A DNA stretch of 45,000 nucleotides from Mesostigma viride (lineage: Eukaryota; Streptophyta; Mesostigmatophyceae; Mesostigmatales; Mesostigmataceae): the NCBI GenBank assembly GCA_009746045.1, contig RPFO01001426.1:1-45000 (forward strand), in the 5' to 3' direction. The position numbers and the translations under genes were made by a program. The notes under the pieces were generated by a model, which saw only the letters and a program-made list of their open reading frames with translations, did no database searches and was not told the origin of the DNA. Numbering within the stretch: the stretch's first letter is position 1; every line of letters starts with the position of its first letter. Shown in pieces: positions 30,701 to 42,188 of the stretch.

Positions 30701-33700
30701 GGAACAGGCTCTTGGCAGCGTTGGCCTCCTTGGCTGCCTGGGCTTGCTCCTTGGCCCGGTCGCGCGCCACCAAATAGTCCTCGTTCAACGCCTCCAGCTT
30801 GGCCTTGAGCGTGATCTGGGCACAAGGGGGCAGGTGGCGACGTGGCATACGCGGTACGCAGGGTCAGACAGCACAGCCACGTTCCCTTGAGCGTGACCTG
30901 CAAAGGGCAGATCCCCAGTGGGCGACCAACGGCGATGCAAAGAAGGGGGCTTGGTTTCCGTGCTGGCCTTGTGGCATGCGACGCGCACGGGCAATCGGGC
31001 AAGCATGTCGACAATGGACGGAGAATATTTGCCCCGCCTAGTGCCCCAGCCGGTCAAGAGGCACTGACCAGCAGGTGTTGCGCGGCATGCGCATCCAATA
31101 TGCTGCTGCGTGTGGCCCGTTTTCAGCCCTCTGCTCGCAGCCTGCCTGGCACGTGTCTGCTCCGTGCCCGATAACTGGTACAACCACGGCTCGTGCTCCT
31201 CGGCTGTTTCCTCGCACGCAGCCTCCGCTCACTTCCCGTTCGCGTTCCACTAGGGACATGTCCATGTCAGTTCCCCTTGCAGCCACCTTGCGGCCACAAG
31301 AAAGCCCTTCATACTGCCATGCAGACGTAAGTGTAGGGACAGGACAAGTCCATGCTGGCGATTACACCTGCTTTGCGAGGCTGAAAGAATCTCGCAAAAG
31401 CCCTGAGCGCACGCATAAGCGCAGCCACCTGGATATGTCGAGAGAACGAACCCCGCATGGTGCATGCGCCGCACAGGCCAGCAAGGGCAGGACAGCACGG
31501 GTAGGACAGCACGGGCAGGACAGCACGGGCAGGACAGCAAGGGCAGGACAGCACGGGCAGGCAAGCACGGGCAGGACAGCACGGGCAGGACAGCACGCGC
31601 AGGACAGCACGCGCAGGACAGCACGGGCAGGACAGCAGGAGCCAGCACACAACATGCCAGCGATAGAGACCCGCGCTGGAGCCTGCGCCTCACCTCGCTG
31701 GACATGCGTGCAGTCGAGGTGACAGACAGCAGCGTTCCTAGCACAAACGCGATGGCGGCGACGACGGAAATCGCCACCTTGGAGACCTGTGCGCCTTCGT
31801 CCACGTCCTTGTAGATGCTGGCGCGCGGGATGAGCAGCACTGCGTGCAGGTGCAGCTCCCTGTGCCTGATGCTCTTGCAGTCGATGAAGTAGGGCACGCC
31901 GTGGACATTGAGGGTGCCGGAATACCAGCCGTCGCAGATGGCGCACACCGAGGCTGCGCGCACGACACCATCGGGGGTGGGCGCAAAGAAGGGGCACCGC
32001 ATGCGCAGTTACAGGCAACAAGGTAGCAATGGGGCAACCTGGATCGCGGGTGGCCATGGGGCAACCAGGACGTAACGCAGTAGCAACACAGGTGCTAGTA
32101 GTAGAAGATCTAGTAGTAGTATACTAGTACTACTAGCCCGGGTAGCAGTACTACCCCGGGAAGTACTAGTAGCAATCACTACCCTGGTATTAGTTGCACT
32201 GGTCGTTGTAGCAGAAGCAGCAGAAGCCATGGTATCAGTAGCTAGTGGTGCTGGCGCCAGTGGAACCTTCTGTGCTCGTGGTGGCTACAGTGCTTACCAG
32301 CAGTGGCCAGCATGCTAAGGGCAGTCATGATGCGGTTGGCTTAATTCCTTGGGTGGGCATGCGCGACCATCGCTTGGGTGGGCATGCGCGACCATCACTT
32401 GCTTGGGTGGGCATGCGCAACAATCGCCCGGATATCGAGCCGCCCCAACTGGCAGTGGCAGCAATGAACAGCGGCGCGACCGTGACACTAATGCCCAGCA
32501 CAATGCAGGCACGCAAAGGAGGGAATATATGAATGAATGAATGAATGAACGAACGAATGAATGAATGAATGAGGGAGTGAATGAATGAACGGAATGAGGT
32601 AGTGAATGGATGAATGAATGAATGAATGAATGAACGAACGAACGAACGCCCGCCCGCCCGCCCGCACGCCCGCCCGCCCGCCCGCCCGCCCGCCCGCCCG
32701 CCCGCCGCCCGCCCGCCCGCCGCCCGCCCGCCCGCCCGCCCGCCCGCCCGCCCGCCCGCCCGCCCGCCCGCCCGCCGCCCGCCCGACCGAACAAATGAAT
32801 GAATGAATGAATGAATGAATGAATGAATGAATGAATGAATGAATGAATGAATGAATGAATGAATGAATGAATGAATGAATGAATGAATGAATGCCACCCA
32901 TGCCCTGCCTGTTGGTTGATGTATAACTGATCACTCTCCCCGCCAACTTCTCAGCCGACACCCAAGTCACCGTCCTCCCCTCCAACTTCTCCGCCAATGC
33001 ACACAACTCACCGTCCTCCCCTTCAGCTTCTCCGCCAACACACAACTCACCATTTTCCCCTTCAATCGCGGTCGCTTCCTCGTGAAGCAGGCGCGCGCCC
33101 GCTGCAATGACCGACGAGTTACTGTTCTCTGCCAATATCTGGCGGGGGCCGTCAGTCCTGTTGCCCGTAAGAATAGACCCCCTGGACGCGGAGAAGAGCA
33201 GCCACTCTTCGGTCATAATGAAGAGCTCCCCTCCCCACAGGTCCTGGGAGCACATGAACGTCTCCACAGGGTCCAGGTCCGTGGCCAGCAGCAGGAACCC
33301 CTTCATCTCTCCACGGGAGAACACAGGGACCGAAGACACCAGCAGCAGCTCCTCGCGTACCCCGTCGTGCAAGCTTACCCACTGGGAGGGCATGAGGAAG
33401 ATGAACGGGATCTCCCTGCTGGCCTGGCTACCCTCCTCTAACATGCGCCGCAAGAGATGCAGCATAATAAAGCCAGTGGCCAGCACCCTCTCCTTTGCTT
33501 CGCCGGTGGTGGCGTTCATCACATAGACCGCCAATTCCACGTCTTGGGGCAAGGGCGCTGCATCAACGACCCCCGTCCAGTTGTGCAAGTTGCGGCTTGC
33601 ATAGGACAGCATGTATGCTGCGCCCATGGCAGGGTGGACGGCGATGCCGGAAATATAGTCACTCGTGAAGAAGCTGACCGTGTGCAGGCTGCCCGAGAGG

Positions 33701-36700
33701 AGGGAGGTCGTGACCAGGTTGGCGCGGTCAATGTTGGCGCGCACTGTGTCCGGGGGACCGTCCCACACCAAGGGGGACGAGTACACAGCAGCTGAGTAGG
33801 TGGAGACTACGCGGATGGAGTCGAGGACGGAAATGACGCCGTGCTCTGCATGGGTGGGGGAGAGATGTGGTGGGAGAATGTTTGACGATGAACAAGGGCA
33901 GGCAAGCCGCACCGCATGTGATGGTTACATGGGTGCCATGACTGCGGTTCAGAGTTCCGGCAATCACAACATAATTGCATAATTACTGGTGTTTTGCCCG
34001 CTGGAGGCATCCCTCAACCTGGACCATTTTGATTTTTTAACTGGATCCGTCATGCAGTGGCCGGTTCTCTCACATGCAGTCATGTTGGCATGATGGCACG
34101 CCCTGGACATTAGTAGGTGATGGAGCGCTGCCCCCCCCCGGGATCGTTCCAAACTCGTGCTACATTGGCGTGAAGCTGCTCAGATGGAGGTGCTGACGTT
34201 TGTTGTGGTGACTACAGCAGCAAAATGTTCCACGGAGCTTGAGCTATAATACATCCAATGGGTTTGTGTGCACCCAAAGTTGTGTGCACATTGTGCATAC
34301 GTTGTGTTCCATGGGGCCCCTGCTTCCCTCAGCGATGGACCATCATACTAAACCCTAAACCCTAAACCCTAAACCCTAAACCCTAGTCCCTAAACCCTAA
34401 ACCCTAAACCCTAAACCCTAAACCCTAAACCCTAAACCCTAAACCCTAAACCCTAAACCCTAAACCCTAAACCCTAAACCCTAAACCCTAAACCCCTGCT
34501 ACCCTCAGCGATGTAGCATCATATTGTTTCTATAGTTCATCAGGCGATTGTTAAAGTTGTATTGGCTAGCTACTGTCACTTGTAGGGGTCTTCCTGTTTC
34601 GAGCTTCGCTACTAGTCTAGTGTTGCTGCTCTCACTTCTATGATATACCATTCTCACCACCTACCTGTAGCAAATAAACGAAACGATTAGCACTGTCAGG
34701 CTAACAACATCATAAGAAACCATACCGTAACTACACCATAAGTATTCCATAAAGCCTGCCTCTGCACTACAAAGATGCAGTAGCTACCGACCCTGTTCAA
34801 CGATATACTGAGGGTGAATAAAGATAAGATGCACTGAGATAGAAGGAAGTGGGAGGTGGATTGCGCGACAGATTCTATAATAAACATGAAGCTAGGTGCG
34901 AATAACAAACATATTTAGCGCAGCTGCTGAATCCCAGTTCGCATGCTACAAGATAATAAAAAGTTATGGCATTCAGATAAGAAAGCACAAAAGGGGTTTT
35001 GCTATGATTAGAGCAAGGTCTCGCGACGGGTTACCCCACACGACCAAGTTGTTGACCATCCAATGCGGCCACTCGCCCGCTTTAATTCAAGGAACCACCC
35101 TCAATCTAGGATTGATAGCTTGCGGTTTGCATCAGACATTCCATACAGTAAGCTTGCATAAAAACGAAAACGTGACCCATGGGACATGCACATGATCAAG
35201 AACAAAACCCAGGAGTCAAGAGTAGGTGTGTGACAACAAGCCCATGCCAAGTATGTGTGTAGGGTCGCTGTAGCAGCCATCCAACTGGACATTAATTAGA
35301 TCAAGTGAAAACTGACGACCGAGCTCCGCCACGGTCCGCGAAACAGGAACAAGAAAACTATCGAAATATTTTAAGTTCTAAAAACACTCTATTGGCTAGG
35401 TGTACGTGATACGATCATGCCTGTTCATACTGCGCAATTCGCATGCCAGAGACAACTTATCCATGTAGTCGTAGAGCTTTAACTCTTAACCCTTGAAACC
35501 CTACTTGATCCAGTTTGATGGACTGAGTTATTCTCGAACCTATTACACGGACGGAGTTTATGGCAGAACTAGTTCAGATTCTAGCAAACTTTTTAAGATT
35601 ACGTCTTTGCTGGTGGACCAGATCCGAGATCTAGATTTGTGCTTAATTCACGTGCACACCTGGTTTACTACTTTTGGACACCTGGACAGGGACCTACGGT
35701 CAAGGAAAGTGGGGGGGGTTACCATGGCCAAACGAGGACGGCGTGAATAAAATCAAAATTGTTCACGTCTGCGGCTATGGTGGCGCAAACCACTGACTGG
35801 GGCGAGGGCATGGCTTGACATATTGGACGGAAACTTTGTAGGCATCGTACCAAGGTCTTATAAATGGTCTTTCCCCATAGCCGTGCAACATTTGAAAATG
35901 CGTAGATATAGTTATTATAAATAGTGACGGAACCTTTTTGCCACTTGGGCAATTAGGTCCGTCACTATTTATCCGGCGAAAACCACTCGCCGGCATCTAT
36001 TCCGCGTTAAGTTCACGTGAACGTGGCGCGGAATTGATGCCGGCGAATGGTTTTCGCCGGATAAATAGTGACGGACCTAATTGCCCAAGTGGCAAAAAGG
36101 TTCCGTCACTATTTATAATAACTAAAACGTCGTAGTGTGGGGGCCGATATCTATCGTACCGCTAATGCCTACTGCAGTACCGAATCTCGCCTTAACGATA
36201 TTCCAACCGGGCATATTTTCCCTTCTGGCACTTTCGTTTGGCCTTCTGGTATCAATTCCTTCCGGTATTCGGAAATACCCGTGTCACCACAGGGATTCGA
36301 ACCCCCGACTTACGAGGTCTTAGTTATTATAAATAGTGACGGAACCTTTTTGCCACTTGGGCAATTAGGTCCGTCACTATTTATCCGGCGAAAACCACTC
36401 GCCGGCATCAATTCCGCGCCACGTTCACGTGAACTTAACGCGGAATTGATGCCGGCGAGTGGTTTTCGCCGGATATAAATAGTGACGGACCTAATTGCCA
36501 AGTGGCAAAAAGGTTCCGTCACTATTTATAATAACTAAGACCTCGTAAGTCGGGGGTTCGAATCCTTGTGGTGACACGGGTATTTCCGAATACCGGAAGG
36601 AATTGATACCAGAAGGCCAAACGAAAGTGCCAGAAGGGAAAATATGCCCGGTTGGAATATCGTTAAGGCGAGATTCGGTACTGCAGTAGGCATTAGCGGT

Positions 36701-39700
36701 ACGATAGATATCGGCCCCCACACTACGACGTTTTAGTTATTATAAATAGTGACGGAACCTTTTTGCCACTTGGGCAATTAGGTCCGTCACTATTTATCCG
36801 GCGAAAACCACTCGCCGGCATCTATTCCGCGCCACGTTCACGTGAACTTAACGCGGAATAGATGCCGGCGAGTGGTTTTCGCCGGATAAATAGTGACGGA
36901 CCTAATTGCCCAAGTGGCAAAAAGGTTCCGTCACTATTTATAATAACTGATATGTCTCCAGGTGATGTGGCGGTGCAGCGGTACATCGTTCCTACCACAG
37001 TTTATCATCAATGGTGGCCAGGACATGCTTCAGGCTACGTTCGTGAGGCGGGCATGCTAGTTCCCCCCCAAGGTAATGTGCGGTTTCGACCCTGGAGGTA
37101 TGTATTAGCCTTTTAGAATGTCTCAGTCACCGCATATGTGTCATGAATTGTTTCGATACCACTCCCGGGGCTGTAATCGAGGCTTTATTATGATTGTCTT
37201 TTTGTTGCTTTATTGCATCTGTGCATAAGCTTGTGATGGTTGGTTAGTATTAGTACGTCGGCCAGATTTTGGAAGAGATTAGATTGCTTTTAGCGTATTC
37301 TACAACATGATTGTTGTTATAACGACAGGTATTCATGTTTGTAATAATGATAAGTGTGATGATACAATGCTTTCCGTTGCTTCAACAACTCAGGGCGAGC
37401 GCTTTTCTGCCCAGTTCTAGGCGTGCATGCAGGCCAAGCCCGCCATCTTTTTGTGTGTGGTTGTGTGCTAGAGAAATGGAGATGCCTGGGATCTGCTTGC
37501 ATTGAAGCATCGGCAAGTTGCTACTTTTGTGTTTCAGACTTTCCTCTTTTCTTGTATTTTGAAGTTAGTTGTTTTGTTTATAGCGTATAGGACGATCGTG
37601 CGTTGACAATTAGCTCTTTGCATGTGCCTTCTACACGTGCTTTATGCCCAATGGCACTAGATTTACAATAATATTACATAGCATGAGCTGTTGTTAATCT
37701 TATAAGCTGGAAATGTGTTGGAGGATGCTAATATGTGTGGCTGGAAGCTATGATGTTTTGTGCCATGTTGGAATGATGGACCTATACGGTGGTGCTAGCC
37801 ACCCCTCCCCCAAAAACTTGTTCCTATTTTAATGACTCAGAGCTATTTTGGGCTTTTTGCTGGCTAGCTTGTGCAGGTCTGTGGCATGGCATGTTGTTGA
37901 TGCATTGATGGCCCGTGATAAAATCTAACTGCCTTCGAAATTCCAGGGCATACTGATTTGTAGAAGTGGTCCATATTGCATGATGCATGTTGTATGTCTC
38001 AAATCCCATTTCCCCGTACTACCCTGGCGTTGGCACTATTTATAGCACCCAAAACTTATGGGACGAGTGGCATGTCCCCAAAGGAATTCAACATAAATGC
38101 ATGCTTGGTATACCAAGGGGTCACCAGCAAATTTTTTTTAGGCCCCATCGAGAAACATATGTGCGAAGATCTGCCACTCAGTCCGTTTTTCAGGACTGAG
38201 TCGCTACGGTGAGTACGGTTTAAGGTGATGGTCCCGGCACGAATGTTTTGGCGCCGAAAAAAATCGCGGTACCCGACCGTACCATGAAAAAGTGGTGCAC
38301 AGTGTGCGACCCCATACCGGAGCTGGCCACGGCGACTGCGTTCAGGCGAAACTACCATCATAGGGCGAGCGAATGCATAATAAATGCTGGAATGTTAAAG
38401 ACGATGAGTTTATGATGTTATTGGGAGTTTGTTCGTTTTGCAATGTCGATATATTTCTAATGGGCATCGCCACGGGGGTCTATAATCTGGAATTTTTGTC
38501 GCGAGGAATAGATTAGAATGCACGCTGGCGAGGGAGTGATTGTCAGATTTTATGGGTTTCAAATAGCGTCAAGGATGCGTTTACTTTGTTAACCCCTAAA
38601 TGGTCTGGCTGCCGGTTTTCCGCCTTAAACTGAGTTACAGCCGACACGTCGGCCCCTTCTCGGGGGACCAAATGCCGCGAAAACTATTGAGAATTAAGAA
38701 AAGTTTAGCTGAGAAGATCGAAAGTTTATAATTTTCCTCACAGCATGGTACTAGGGTTCGCATACTTCTGACAAAGTTATAGAGGTGCTCTGGCCGGTCA
38801 AAGTACAAGGGGTCAGGGTACTTTTTCACGTAGAACGTTCGTGCATTCCGGAAAACGACGACCTGGCCATGGCGGCTTGCGCCCACGCATGGCATTTACG
38901 TTTTCGTTCGAATTTTCTGACCAAACTCAGGAAATTGATTTTATACATCCTAAAGATGATACAGGCCAATTTTCGGTTCGCGGGAATGCCATTTGATAGG
39001 TGTCGGCAGCTGGAAAAAACTGCGGTTCTTGCTGGAAAAAACTGCGATCAGGCCGGACGATAGAAACGTTGACAGCAATACCTTTCCGGCGTATTTTAAA
39101 GGATATATCGGTTTCTTTTTACTTTTTATGATGATTTGTAGTCGTAAACGTGCAAGGGTGGCCAGAAATCGTCGAATCTAGCGACCATGCTGCACAACTT
39201 TGATGTGCCGCAATGCGCCATTTTGCGGCCACCGCATAGGCCAAGGTAATGCCAGCCATGCCAGGTACAGCTGAGTTATCGTTTTGTTGTCGATGTTTGA
39301 CGTTTATATATATGTTCTAGCTTGTGTAGCACATTCTTTCTTCATTATTCATGCTCTTTCTTGACCATGGCCTGGCCCCTTCCTAAAACACCATTCTTAG
39401 ATGCTTCCCTCAGTCAGTTGACCTGCCATAGTGTGATGGTGATAAGTTTTAGAGGCTGTATGGGTTTAAATACCTCCATATATGTTTGTTATATATTTCC
39501 CACACACATATTGCATGAGTGTGAGGCAGTTGGCTGGTCTCTGTGGCATCATCAAGCATGTAACCGGTGAGTAGAAGCTTCCCATTGTCAGCATGTGCCA
39601 CCAGGTGTGCTGGCCATCACCTGGCAAGCTATAGCAGCTTAGGCCTAGTTTACCCTTGCTAGGGCAAGCTGAAATAGGCTTAAAATCACAAGTTTGTTGG

Positions 39701-42145
39701 TGGCTGCCTCCTAGAATGCATGCCTTGCGTAGGGTATCCGTCCCACGTTACCTACGTGCATGGACAAGGTGGCACCTGCACATAGGTGCCATGTAAGGGC
39801 AGTGTGATGATGCAGTCATGTTTCCCCATCATTGTGGAAGGGAAATGTATTGTGTGGCATGGTTGGGGGCCATATTAGTAGGTATTAGTATGTAGTATGC
39901 CCACCCCTACCCCGTTGGTTGCTTTTTACCAACGGTACCCCTATGGGCTGTACTGGGTGTAACTGCTTGTATACCCACCCAAATGATGACCCCAATGGCT
40001 CAAACTGTTCAGCAACTAATTGTTTATCATCCCTGAAGTGGTAGGTGCCTAGCTCTTACAACATAATTCAAAATGCACATTCTACCAAAAATGAAAACGC
40101 TCGTCTTGACCCCCCTGACTTTGACGGCAGTTATACATGGCCTACCCTGCATATATGTAAGGTTGTGATATACCAACCCGAAGGGCAACTCATGGACATG
40201 CTTGGCCCCCAAGGACAGCCATTGGATATGGGTGGGTTGGATGGCATCTGGTTTGCAAAATTGTGAAGTTACAGCCGATGGATCGGCAGTATTGAACTGC
40301 CCATTTAGGGGTTAATAGTAAAGCCTTACCGACTTTGCTGGGTTTTGGCAAGGGTTCCGCGGGATGCGCTTGTTATCTTTCCAGGGAAGGCTAGTTAGTC
40401 TTTCTTGCACAGCTGGGCGAAGGAGATTGTCGGTAACGGTATGATCGTGTGCTCAGCGTCACCTTACAAACAGGTTTCGCTTCTTTGCAGGGTTATCAAC
40501 GCATGTTTTCCTTCTTTTAGTGCAGTCTGTGCCAGGTAGCATGCCATTCCGTGTACTTACACATCGCCAGATTCCTGGTAGCTTTCAGTGATTTTATCTA
40601 CGTTGCATTGCTGGGACGTGTCAAAACGTGAGCCGTGGCATTAGTTGTTTGGGATCGATTGTCGAGTGGTTTCTTGGAATGAGTTTGCTAAAAGCACTCA
40701 GTTTGATGTGAGTATTGACGCAGCATTTCTTAGTAGCAGCGGCTTCACTGTGCTTAAAGGCTGACAAGCTTCATTTTTTGAAGCAAAGAATTGCGCTGCA
40801 AAGAACGGCGACAGAAAGGCGACAGTGGGCGTCCTGAGGGGCATATTGCATGGCCGGTGGATTACTGCATGTAGGTAGGGCAATGATATTTGATTTGTTG
40901 GCCTTTCTCCCACTGAATTATGGGATGGCCCTATCATATATGCTAGCAAGGCAAAGTAACCATGGTAAGAAGACCTGCCGGCACGCAGCATGTATATGAT
41001 AATTTTGCTTTCTCTGTGGACTCTCTGTTGTTACCCTAGCTTGGTTGGGCAAATAGTGGATATAATGGCTTTCTACCTAGGGTGTATTTGCATAGAACAC
41101 CGTGGTTTTGGTATGATGCTCACACCATAAAACTGACTGAATATGCTGTAGTAGAAGTGTTGGCTAGGCATGCAGAGCCACCTGCCAATCGTTGCTGTGC
41201 ACACAACCATAAGGTTGCCCATGCAGAGGGTTCAGGCTGGCAGGGCACATGAGGTGCCCATGCAGCCACCTCCTTGTACGTTGTGTTCCAATTGGGCATG
41301 GTCTGGAGCCTCTAAGATGGCATAGCTAGGAAGTGTTAGTTTACTCACTATTTGCCTTACTTAGCGTCTGCAAAGGTGGCCAACTGCCAAACGTTATAAC
41401 TTCCACGTTTGTACTCAGAATGAGCTCAAACTTTGTGGCATTTTACTTGTCGATATGTGTAGTATTTGATTTTGTCTCCCCAGCTAGGCTCTAAATATGT
41501 GTCTGTGATTTGATTTTTTTTTTGCAACCTCAAAAAGTGCTGTTTTTAGGGGAAAATTAGTAACTAACCCTCAACATATTCCGGGGCTCCAATTAGGTAG
41601 GCAACCTCAGATTATACGATAGTGTGTGGAAATATATTGAAACATACGAGTAACTTTGCCCCCTGCACTGTCCTAAGGGCTATGCCCCTAAAGTAATGCC
41701 TTTTGTCCGTTTTTGCGTAATACCGGTCTCTGAAAGGCCGGGTGTATAATACCCCCCATAATTGGGTGGGATGGACCCCGGCCCCACACATCCCATTTAC
41801 ACGGCAAAATCATGGTTTGGGTGCCCCCAGGCAAGCTTTGCATGTTATTCCATATTGTGGTTTTGGGGGGTCTGGCATAGGACCCTCGGGGTACGGCCAA
41901 AGGACTTGAGGGAACGGCCAAAGGAAACCATATCATATCTGAGGCCTGTTTCAAAAGTGCAGAATCCTAGGATCTTACAGAGCATACTGCTGTCATATCT
42001 ATAGACATCGTAGAAATACCTGCACATGCAAACTGGATATTAACAAATGCTGACATGGGTCAAGGGACGTGGGCCACTAACGTATACGTACTGCTATGAA
42101 GTGTGAGATACGTGTATGCGCGTGTGTGTGCATCACGTGTGCGTG

Positions 42146-42188
<43 letters not shown>

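Noticed and set aside
32325-32897. Extra membrane-spanning exon (LGISVTVAPLFIAATA on the minus strand near 32480)
   Set aside because: Phases already join exon 3 to exon 4 directly and give a continuous sensor domain; adding this piece would break the fold order and needs splice sites I do not see.
36537-36600. A complete tRNA gene (T arm GGTTCGAATCC and acceptor-like TGGTGACAC)
   Set aside because: Only a 3' half is present; the 5' half position is occupied by the hairpin unit and no D arm can be found.
36137-36723. Paired open frames of 62-113 residues on opposite strands
   Set aside because: They are mirror translations of the inverted spacer of the palindrome, including the typical nonsense product of a tRNA-like segment.
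41688-42004. Possible gene near 41.7-42.0 kb on either strand
   Set aside because: Both strands are open over the same span, composition is random-like, and no start context or conserved motif is seen.
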